Shown here: positions 23,005-32,700 of the stretch, one piece after another
Numbering within the stretch: position 1 is the first letter of the stretch
Layout of the letters: the number at the start of each line of letters is the position of its first letter
NCBI GenBank assembly: GCA_050084985.1
Contig: JBITNC010000001.1
Location: 187,922,001 to 187,986,000 of the forward strand
Source: Nageia nagi
Taxonomy: Eukaryota; Pinophyta
DNA length: 64,000 bases
Direction of reading: 5' to 3'
Notes under the pieces: model-generated
The model's database searches: none
Told to the model about the DNA's origin: nothing
The model's input: only the letters and a program-made list of their open reading frames with translations
Program-made: the position numbers and the translations under genes

Positions 23005-23160
23005 GCCTGGAGGGAATAAATAAATCCTCTTCGAGTGACACGTGGACCTATGATAAGACGATAGCGAGTGAAGCGCGCCATGCAACCCACATGCCCTTCC
23101 TGACCCGCCGCTTACGTGGATGACACATTTACGCACATGGTGATCCCACGTAATCGACAC
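23005..23160 (-). promoter_or_regulatory. putative OSCA-like promoter with three ACGT/ABRE-type boxes
   Basis: GACACGTGGACC holds a G-box CACGTG at 23039..23044. ACGTGG recurs at 23114..23119 and, on the opposite strand, at 23146..23151 (CCACGT). All lie within 115 bp, ~50 to 170 bp above a TATA-like TTTATTTATT. ACGTGG/CACGTG cores are bound by bZIP factors of abscisic-acid and drought signalling. Clustering of several such cores is what makes an ABRE promoter responsive. GC content here is clearly above the surroundings. Confidence 0.5.
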
Positions 23161-25026
23161 AGTTGTTACTCAAACGCATAGGGTGACAGGTACTGCCAGC
23201 TCATCAGGATGGCCGACCGTGCGGGGGAAGTACTTCTACCGGAAGGTTAGGTCATCTGTTTATCTCGGTAACGGTCGTTTTTTGGAGCCGTCAATTTCGA
23301 ATAGCTTGTTGTATTAAAAAAAAAGCATTGAATCCAAAGTAAATAATTGCAAATACACTATTCAAAAATATCTGTTTGTCGGTAACGGTGAACGGTTGAA
23401 GTCAAAAGCCGTCGTGACGGTAGCGAGACGTGGCATCGTTAATGGTATTCCGAGTCATTTGGGGATAACGCACTGGGGTAGTGGAGGAACGTTGAAATTG
23501 AAGTTAAATTATTATATTAATAAAGATTAAGTTGTATGTCATAAGAGTACTGTGTTACCCTTTTTAAAGGAGAGATGCTTCGTCTAGTTGTTGTCCCGTA
23601 TAGCAAATGTTGGACTACGTGCACGAAATCTAGCATGGATCCCAAAAAAAAAAATTGGACTTTCTGGTGGAGGTACAATCACGATTAAATTTTTCTCCTT
23701 TCGCTTTAGGAACATTGAAGTCCAAAAAGGCATAAATCTAGTTGGATAAGATTGGAGAGCGACCCATTCCTAAAATTGCATGATCTATGGTTTTGTCTTT
23801 TTCCAATGTTAATATTTGATAATTGATCGTTGCTTGTGAAAATGGACAATGAAAGATATTGTGCGCTTTTTCTATCGTTTTTGGTCATGCTCATTGCATA
23901 AAATAAATTATAGTGCATAAGTTTGCTAAAAATTTGTAGCATAATTTTGTTTGGATTTTTTTAGGTTTTTAAATTTTATGAGATGAGTTGGGTTAATTCA
24001 CCTTCGGTTCTTTGTAGCTTAAATTTTGAAATTATTGTCTTTTAATTTGATTTTAAAAAGTTATGTATATAAATAAGGTTATTTGTGTTAGTAATTTACT
24101 TTTTTTATTTTTTCATTTATTATGTGTAATTCTTGTAATTATTGATCATCAAGAGTTTAAGTCGAGAGTCAAATTGCATGTGTTTTTAGGGTTTATATTT
24201 TTTAGTTATTATTTCTTTTTGGGAGATTGTACAAGTTATCTCATGCAAATATTTACTGTCACATACTTACATTCACTTCATCTTTTAGCAAATTTATTTT
24301 CCCTTTTAATATGGTTACAATTCATTATGTAGCTTCAACATACAGTAAAGTTGCAAGAATAAGTAATGGTACCAAGGAAGCGCCCTAGGAACTTCATCCT
24401 TAAACTATACCACGAGGTAATTCTTCTAACTTGACATCATCACGTTAAGTGATTTCAATCATGTATGAAAATGGCTTGAGGATTGTACTTTCATTAGTTG
24501 CTTTCTAAACCATATACCAAATGATTCCATCATTTGTTGTTGGATTCAATAGGCCTAGTAACCTCATGGTGTCAAGGTCAAAGGTATCAAAAATCTAACT
24601 AAGGGTTTGTTTCATTATAGTTTACTGATCTAGAGCATGCCAAGGCCATTTTTAATTGAGGTCTTTGGTATGTTTGTAGCTCCTTACTTATATTTAACCT
24701 ATGGACTAAGGATTTTAATGCGTTTAATGATGTATTGTTGAAAGTTGCAATCTTGGTCAAGTTCCCAAGACTCCTGTTGCTCTATGGCCTTTTCTTCAAA
24801 CCCTTTTATCCCTAATCAAGGAATTTATTTGCATGGAATATAATAAGTTCTATTATATTTGTACTCATTATTATTGGTGTGTTAAACTAAAGCTTCCCAA
24901 AGATCTTTAGGAGTACAATGACCTCCAAGTCAGGGACATAAGGATTAAGTAGCGGGTAGTGTATATCAACATGCCTAACACTTGCTACAAATGTTAATTG
25001 ATTGCCTATAAAATCAAGGATTATCT
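23161..25026. other. intergenic region without recognised genes
   Basis: From 23200 to 23470 several AACGG words occur (GGTAACGGTCG, GGTAACGGTGAACGGTTG), resembling MYB or mitosis-specific activator cores. From 23480 on it is AT-rich sequence with hydrophobic chance frames and no family motif. Confidence 0.5.
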
Positions 25027-25620
25027 TGTAGACATCTAAATATGATTTCTTATTAATTAATAAATCATATTTATTTCATGAAGAGATAACATTGTAAAAA
25101 GGATGTAAATATCAAGAAAATCACCATAAGCAATGTAATTGATGTAAATATCAAGAAGAGCAATTATTAAGAAAGGTGTAGATGGCAAGAACAAGGTATC
25201 TATAAAAGGAGGAGTAAAGCAAAATATTCAATAAGCAAGCAAGTCCAAGGAGAGTACCATAACTCAAATGAAGTGTTTCAATACCACTTATCAACCTTGG
25301 ATTTATTATGCCCTAATTCCAATGATCATTTTTTTGTTCTTTGCACGAGGCTACAACAATGCCAACATCTTTCATTATCTGCATAAAAAAATGTTGGGGG
25401 TGTTGTTCTTACATTGGCAGAGTTGTATTTTAGGCTTGGAGAGATTGATTCTAATCTAAAGGGGCTCATCTGATCACTTGTTTTGCATGTACTCAACAAG
25501 ATCTATCCAACTACTTATCTTTTGCATCATTTAGAGAACATATCTGGTTTGAATTGATCCAAATATATATTATCGATATATTAATGAATTATTTATTTAA
25601 TTCATTATTTATAGTCTATA
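25027..25620 (+). repeat. left LTR of the small element
   Basis: Shared with the right copy are the ATCAAGAA words, TATCAACCTTGGATTTATTA, TGCCCTAATTCCAATG and the T-rich end TTCATTATTTATAGT. Confidence 0.7.
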
Positions 25621-25740
25621 TTTTGGTGAATCCAAATGTTTTGAAGGATTTTATCCTCAAGGTCAAGATTTTACATAGATCTAAAAAGAAGCTGCACTTG
25701 ATCTTGTTTTTCATCCAAGTCATCATTGGCTACTACTTTG

Positions 25741-25905
25741 GTAGATATCAATGGTGATTCATTGACCATTGCTTTGATAGACACCAATGTTGATGTATTA
25801 GCTATTATTTTGCAGATACCAATATTGATATGTTGGCCATTATTTTATAGATATCAATGGTGATTCATTAGCCATTGCTTTAGTAGATATCGATGCTAAC
25901 ATGGT
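25741..25905 (+). repeat. 36-bp tandem repeat, about 4.5 copies
   Basis: The unit is of the type GATATCAATGGTGATTCATT followed by GACCATTGCTTTGATA. Because the period is 36 bp it reads as a 12-residue repeat (DINGDSLTIALI, DTNVDVLAIIL, DTNIDMLAIIL), with one frame slip and one stop. It may be the last trace of a repetitive protein in the element. Confidence 0.6.
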
Positions 25906-26451
25906 AGGATAGTAGTTACGAAGGAAGTAATCAAGAGCATAATTTTAGAACTAACAAAACAAATTAGTGAGGAAACGATGTTAGTGCTATCTATAGCCTA
26001 TGATAATAGTGCACACACCCATTTTCCTTAAAATAATAATGCATGTGTCCTTCCACTTCGATGATGATAATCCAAATCTAGCATAACAATGCATAAGTTA
26101 AGAGTTTTTGGTGTATTCTTGGTCAATGATCAAAGGAGACTATATTAGAGAGTAGAGCTTAATGCATCATCGATATTTTAAGATGAGAATTTCTAACAAA
26201 TTCTTAGGGAAACCAAAGGTGAACATCTTCGAGAGTAGAGTTTTACTAAAAGATAAAATTTTCAATTTTTGTCTTAGTTCCCCACTAAAAAATCCCTAAG
26301 GGAAACTAAGTCAAAAAGGGGCATGCAAGGGGAATCAAATCAATAATATTCAAGGAAGAATGGTTCAAATTTAGGCATATATTTCTCTTCTTACATTCTT
26401 TAGATTATGCAATTTCTATTCCTTTTATTACATATCTACAGAGGGGCAAAA

Positions 26452-26994
26452 TGTAAATTTTTATATTATAAAAAGGGTGTAAATGCCAAGAAAAGCACCA
26501 TAAACAATGTAATTGATGTAAATTTCAAGAAGAAAAATTATTAAGAAATGTGTAAATCTCAAGAACAAGGCATATATGAAAGGAGGAGCAAAGCAAGATA
26601 TTTGATAAGAAAGAAAGTTCAAGGAGAGCACTACAACTCAAATGGTGTCTATTGACACTACCTATCAACCTTAGATTTATTATGCCCTAATTCCAATGGT
26701 CATTTTTTGTTCTTTATACAAGGTTATATTCTTCATAATTAAAAACATCTTGCCCTTCATTGTATGCATCAAACAATATTGATGATGTTCTTTTTGCATC
26801 TAACAAAGTTGTATTTCAAACTTAGAGATCTTGATTTTGAACCATATGGGTTTGTGTGATCACTTTTTTTGCATGTACTCGATGAGATATATCCAACTAT
26901 GTATCTTGTGCATCATTTAAAGATTAGATATGGTCTAAATTGGTGAAAATATATATTGTATATTTATTAATAAATTCATTATTTATAGTATACG
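26452..26994 (+). repeat. right LTR of the small element
   Basis: The copy of 25027..25620 lacks part of its first 60 bp; the rest aligns with many substitutions. Confidence 0.65.
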
Positions 26995-26999
26995 TATCT

Positions 27000-27389
27000 C
27001 TTGATTGAGAGTAAGTTTAAACCCAAGGTTTTATCACCTCTTGCTCCAACACCAACTACTACTACAAACATGACAAAAGGTGGTAAGGAGGAATAGACTA
27101 CAATTACTAATAAGAAAGGAAAGCATACAAAGATTATGTTTCAAGTACATGAGCCAACATTACACTAAAAAAGACCTACTAGGATGATTTTTTTATGATA
27201 GTTTTTAAGGTGTTTTTCAATTGACATAATAAAACCTAAGAGAGTGGTTTAAAACCACCTTTACAAAATTACCCTTAAAAATAAAAATATATAATAAAGG
27301 GATTCATAAAACCATCATCAATAATGATGAAGACCAAGAAGGGATTTTTAATTGCATGTAGGAAGGCTAATTTTTTACTACATTATTTG
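27000..27389. other. spacer, no features recognised
   Basis: AT-rich sequence between the small LTR element and the PPR pseudogene. No family motif is seen. Confidence 0.5.
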
Positions 27390-28870
27390 AAAACACTTGA
27401 GGGCCTCCAAGCCATACTCATTCTACATATATCATGTAATCATTGTAGTCTATGAGATTATATCTCTTTATTTTATTTTATCAAAGAGTACATGGGCATT
27501 ATATAAGTTACCAAAACTTAACATACATATCTATCAAAGCATTCATTATAACAACATCTGAGTGAAAATACTTCTTACCATTTTTTATGAATGTCAATAC
27601 CCTCTTTCAAAGATGTTGAGCTAACACAAGATAAAAGAATCATTGTAGCCAAAATTGAATTCATCTTAACCTTGCAACCTTAAGCCTTTTCTTTTGAATA
27701 TTGGGTGATTATATTTTCTTTTTCTACCATCCTCAACATATCCCTAGTTGTTATCTATATATGATTGCTTGAATCAGGGAATTGGGAGGACCATATTGGA
27801 TTTTATATTTAAGATTACTCTATGATTTACATATATATATTTTTTTATATTTAAGGATTGAATTTAATGTATTCAATGATAAACAAGAGTTGATAAATAG
27901 TTACTATGATCATTTGAAAATATTCAAGGGGTTAATTAAGATAACTTCAAATTTTTGATTTTGAAATTCAATTGAAAATGTAAATTCATCATGTGTGACA
28001 TCTCTTCATTACATCCCCTCAAAAACCTCCAAAATCTCATGAAACCCATTTAGTGCATATCACGTAATAATTTTATCCAATGAGATTGTGGCTCTATGCA
28101 ACATTTCCTTAAAAGGATTTTTATCTCTCCTAAAATTCCCAATTTGGGTATATCCTATAATCATTAAATTCCATAAGATAGTATCTCTATGTCACATTTT
28201 GTTAAAGATTCAATGGGCCTTTTGTATGTTCCCAAACTTAGCATATATGTCTATTAGAGAACTCATCAAACCATTCAAGTTAAATCCCAACTTGGACATA
28301 TCCTACAATTATTGAAATCCATAATATGATGTCTCTTTGCTACATTTTATGAAAACAATACATGGGATTTCTTTATATTAGCATACATATTTGTTAGAAT
28401 ATTTGTTACAAAAATTCAAGTGAAAGCCTAATCAGGGTATATACAACGATCATTGAATTATATGAGATGGTGTATCTCTCCTACATTTTATCAAAATAGT
28501 ACATAAACCTTTTGTATCTTCTCAAACTTAGCATACATGTCTATCATAATATTTATCAAAGGCACTCAAGTGAAATACCAATTTGGGCATATCTTGCAAT
28601 CATTTAATTCCATGAGATGGTGTGTCTTTGTTGCATTACATCAAAATAATACATGGGTCTTCAATATCTTCCCAAAATTAGCATACATATATATCAGAAC
28701 ATTCATCACAAACATTCAAGTGAAAGCCCGATTTGGGTATATCTTGTGATCATTGATTCCATTAGATGGTGTCTCTCTATTGCCTTTTTTCAAAACTATA
28801 CATGGGCCTTTTGTATTAAATTATTGAATATATTGATACATACTTTCATTAAAAGCATGTTAATCTTATA
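27390..28870 (-). pseudogene. pentatricopeptide-repeat (PPR) pseudogene with amplified units
   Basis: On the minus strand the recurrent words IDMYAKFxKIQK, VLF and ISWNxMIARYAQIG appear in order, split by stops and shifts. They are the signatures of plant PPR proteins of the PLS type, which bind and edit organellar RNA. Units of about 141 to 150 bp repeat from ~28165 to 28870 (starts near 28170, 28318, 28459, 28609, 28758), with older copies near 27450 and 28080. A normal PPR motif is ~35 codons, so the ~49-codon unit is a rearranged motif amplified at DNA level. It is not functional. Confidence 0.7.
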
Positions 28871-29293
28871 AGTTTATACCTTTTTTTAATGATGGATGAT
28901 CATGTTCTCTTTTTTTATCATCCTTGATATATCCCATGTTGTTACATGTATTCAATTACTTGAATCAAGGAGTTGGAAGGATCATGTTGGATTTTAAATT
29001 TAATATTGCTCTATGATCTATATATTTTGTTATTTTATAGTTTAGGATTGAAGATCATGTATTAAGTGATAAATAAGACCTAATTAATCCTAAGTATGAT
29101 CAATTGAAAATATTAAAGGGGTTAGTTAATACAACTTCAAAATTTTGAATTGTATAGAGAATTTGTAACTTCAAAATTTGAATTGTAAAGAATTTTAGTT
29201 TTAAAATTCCATAGTTTTATAATGTTATATCTTACCAAACACATTCTTAATCTTATTCTTTATTCTTTTCATGATGTTTATTTAATATCATGT
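28871..29293. other. spacer left of the copia element
   Basis: AT-rich sequence ending in the target site CATGT (29289..29293) of the copia insertion. No gene is seen. Confidence 0.5.
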
Positions 29294-29770
29294 TGTTAGA
29301 ATTTGTAATGAAATATTGTGAATATCTAAACTCCTTGTAAATTCAATTAATCACTTAAAGGATATGTAGATACCTTAAGGGATTAATTGAATTCTTTATT
29401 ATGTAGACTTTGACTTTACCAAGTGGTTAGTTGGTAGGTTAAAGTTAGGTGATACATTTATTGTAACCCTAACCTTACCCTTGGGTTAAAGGGAGGTTAG
29501 CGAGGTGCTCTCAAGCTATAAATAGAGGGCCTCTCCTCTTGTAACATAACTAAGTTTTTGGAATAAGATTACTCTACTAGTTGTGTAGGAGAGGAAGAGA
29601 ATAGTTGTAAGAGGGGCATACTTGAGAATTGAGATACTAGTTGTGGATGTACTCCAAGGAGGGAGGAACCACATTACACTTGTGTTATCTTGTGTGAATG
29701 GTGTTATCTTGTGTATGATTGAGTTTCCTAGTCTTGGTCCTTGAGATTTATATCTAGCCTAAATCCTTCA
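29294..29770 (+). repeat. 5' LTR of the copia element
   Basis: 477 bp from TGTTAGAATTTG to AAATCCTTCA, with a TATA box TATAAATA at 29517..29524. Confidence 0.95.
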
Positions 29771-29772
29771 AT

Positions 29773-29787
29773 TGGTATCAGAGCTTG
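29773..29787 (+). other. primer-binding site, initiator tRNA-Met type
   Basis: TGGTATCAGAGCTTG begins two bases after the 5' LTR and matches the plant initiator tRNA-Met complement. Confidence 0.9.
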
Positions 29788-29795
29788 GTATACAA

Positions 29796-29929
29796 GCTCT
29801 TCTTCTTGGTGTAGAAGCTCTTCTTGGTGTGGAAGCTCTTCTTCTTAGTGTGGAAGCTCTTCTTCTTGGTGTGGAAGCTCTTCTTCTTGGTGTGGAAGCT
29901 TTTCTTTTGGTATGGAAGCTACATCTTGG
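29796..29929 (+). repeat. 21-bp minisatellite in the copia leader
   Basis: Six copies of a GCTCTTCTTCTTGGTGTGG-type unit (21 bp, one shortened to 18) follow the primer-binding site directly. The unit length is a multiple of three, so a chance frame reads LLLGVEA repeats; it lies before gag and is probably not translated. Confidence 0.85.
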
Positions 29930-30587
29930 TGATCCTTCTTCATTCCTCATCTTACACTCCATTGGTGAGGTAAATTCCAAGAGAAGGTATAAATTTCCTC
30001 CTCATTTGGTTATTTTATGGATTATTACATGATGCTACTAACACATTACTTGCTATGTGTTAGTCCTTTTAAATTATGATTAACAAGTTGCAATTTTTTT
30101 TACTAATCCTCTATGTTACTTGCAATTTTTAAATTGCTATAATTCTTTTAAAAAGGGTTAGTATACAAAAATTGTATTTTTTTCATATTATATTGAACTT
30201 AAATGTATGTGTTGGTTCAATTTATCACAACATTTGCTTAATACCAATATATGATGAAACTTGCAATATATACTAACATTAATTATGTTATTACTATTTG
30301 CTTAAAAAATAGTAATATATTATTGTAAAATTTCTCATATATATACTACCATTTTTTATGTTAGTGGTATTTTTTATTGGTGAGGCATGAACATTTACAA
30401 AAAAATGAGAGGAGGATAATTTTTTTTTGAGTTCTACTACAAATTTTTTTTAATAAGGGCACCATAATATATATATATATATAAATTTTTTTATTTATAT
30501 ACAAATTTTATAAATAAAAACATTGTATATATTTATCAACATTTTTTTATAACGTACAAACTTTGGGGGGGTAAATTAAAGCATCTG

Positions 30588-31445
30588 CGAATGAAAATTA
30601 AATGGCGCGTGAATGGTGGTGGCTCCTCCCGTAGTGGCCTCTGTCGCCTGCCTGCCTCCACCTCCATGTCCTGCCATGATCGTAGGCTCTACACCAAATG
30701 GATACAAGGACCTATGAATTGTTTGAAATGCCTCCCCGAACTGTAGTCTTCCGGCCTCCAATGTTTGCAGGATATACACAAAAATAGATACGTTGAACGG
30801 GTTCGTAACTTATTTCACGCGATGCATGTTGTAGACTGCACACCTTCCCCTACAACCTCCTCCCTCACCAGTCTCATTCCCTGCAATGATCGTAGGATAT
30901 GCACCAAACTGGATCTCCATCCCACAGCCTCCTCCCTCGTTAGCTGGGCACGACCACGGTAGCGAGTGGAAGGCATGCGAATTGTTTGAATGCCTCATCA
31001 AAGTGCAGTCTTATTTGCCTGCAACAGAGTCAAAGCCTCCTCCTGTGGACTTCCATGATCACAGGATTTGCATAAAGTAAAAGCTCTATGACTTGTTTGA
31101 CAAGATGCATCATGCAGACATCATTTCATGAACTGCACTGTTCGTAGGATATGCATAAACCAGATACATTGCAAGGGCCTACGAAATTGAAAGGTTCTAT
31201 GTCTAGTTTGATGCTTAAATGGGTGATTGAAGCATGTAATGCACTTTTTGCTTGCGGCTGGGTGGTCAACCACCGATTGGCCGCCCCACGCGACCTCCAC
31301 TGCCAACACCACGCGTTGTTTATTTTTTTTTTTCCTTCTCCCTCCTTGCCGACTTTGGTCCCTGCCACCCCTGCCCAGCCTCTTAACCTCCACGAGGCTT
31401 ACAACTGGCCCTTCAATTTTTTGTCAACTATAGTTGTTGAGCCTT
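30588..31445 (+). repeat. GC-rich block with diverged direct repeats in the copia leader
   Basis: Within an AT-rich leader this ~860-bp block is clearly richer in GC and CpG. It holds about five diverged copies of a unit beginning TGATCGTAGGATATGCACCA and continuing AACTGG (starts near 30677, 30766, 30886, 31052, 31142), some followed by GAATTGTTTGAATGCC-like words. Frames on both strands are open but show no family motif. It looks like a foreign or captured segment. Confidence 0.5.
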
Positions 31446-32700
31446 AATTCTTTTTACCAACTATGCAGGGATTTGATTTTTTTTTAAAGTCTAGGTCTAA
31501 ATTACCCTTTAAGGGCTTTTACTTAAGTCCTTTTTTAAGTATTTCCTCTTTCCTAAACTACCTATGCTATTTTTAAATCAACAAAGGCAATATTTACTTA
31601 AAATGCATATTTTAAAGACCCTTTTTTAAGGGATAACACCTTAAGTGACAAGAAGGGAGGAACCATACTTAAACGAAATTTTTAGCATCCAAGTTTTAGA
31701 ACTTTAAGTAAAAAGGGGGGAATGTGTATAATTTTTTACTTAAATCTTTATCTAGATGGATCTTGCATGCTAAATTTAAAATGCATGCTTCTTAACCTTA
31801 TTAGGAATAAAGCATGCTTAGTACTTAAAATTTTAAGTTAAATAATGCATGATGCATGTTTATTACTTAATTTTAAGTCATGGAATAATGCATGTTTAAG
31901 TTATGGATTAATGCTAAGTAGGACTTAGCCTTTTTTAAAAATTCATTAAAGTGTTTAAATGAATTTTTGAACTTGAGCAAAAGTATGCAAAATGTAAAAA
32001 GTCCTTTAGGGGTTAGTACAAAACCCATTGGACTCTTAAGGTTTCAAGTTTCATGTGGATGAAGTATTTTTACTTTACTTTATATTTGCACAATTGCTTT
32101 ATACTTGCAATACGCAAAATATTGAAAGTAACCCCTAAAATGAACACATCCGCACATATTATTCCACAACATGACTTGTTTGGGGAGCCACGAGGTGAGG
32201 ACAGGGTAGACTGGAGCCTTTTTAGTCCGAAGACCCAAGTGGTGGTAAGTCCGTCTTAATTGCCCCTAAGACCTCTGTTGGATTGGACATAACTCTATTA
32301 GGTGGATAGGCATGTGTGTAGTGATACCACATGTCCGCACGTCCATTCAGGGATTATCCTGATAACCTAGGAGGAAAACTGAAAACCTTAAAAAGATAAT
32401 TAAAATGGTCAGTCCAAGATACGTCAGATCCTTGGAAAATAGTTAGTACTTCTCCTTGTGAGAGTATATTACTGACCAAGGTGAACTGGTTGAGGACTGG
32501 TAGTACCTGGGCTCCACCTTGCGGGCATCTAGGTGAAGGCCTAATTCTATACAAGAAAACAACCTCAACTTTATCCTTCTACAGATCGTGGTTTATAAGT
32601 TTGCACATGTGGGACATGTTTTCTTATTAGATGTTTTATATGTATAGATGGAAAATTGTAAAAGTTTGCATTCTTATTGCATATTTACTTTTTTGTAGCA
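31446..32700 (+). other. remaining leader of the copia element
   Basis: AT-rich, non-coding sequence with runs of AATGCATG-like words, ending just before the gag start at 32701. Confidence 0.5.

Larger units (their letters stand above)
25027..26994 (+). mobile_element. small non-coding LTR element (TRIM/LARD-like) with TSD
   Basis: Direct repeats at 25027..25620 and 26452..26994 bracket ~830 bp without a gene. The left LTR begins TGTAGACATCTAAATATG and ends AGTCTATA. The right LTR is shortened near its start, follows a purine-rich GAGGGGCAAAA, and ends AGTATACG. TATCT flanks the element at 25022..25026 and 26995..26999, a perfect 5-bp duplication. The LTR start resembles that of the solo LTR at 3036. 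Orientation is taken from the purine-rich tract. It must move with proteins from another element. Confidence 0.72.

Noticed and set aside
22810-23160. 116-codon minus-strand open frame in the promoter region
   Set aside because: Cys/Ser-rich composition without motif, and it overlaps the proposed promoter and leader; best seen as chance in GC-richer DNA.
24063-24332. 89-codon hydrophobic plus-strand frame
   Set aside because: Phe/Leu/Ile-rich composition is what T-rich DNA gives by chance; no family motif.
29772-29980. Open frames reading LLLGVEA or RRRASTP repeats as a repetitive protein
   Set aside because: They follow from a 21-bp minisatellite in the copia leader; both strands are open only because the period is a multiple of three.
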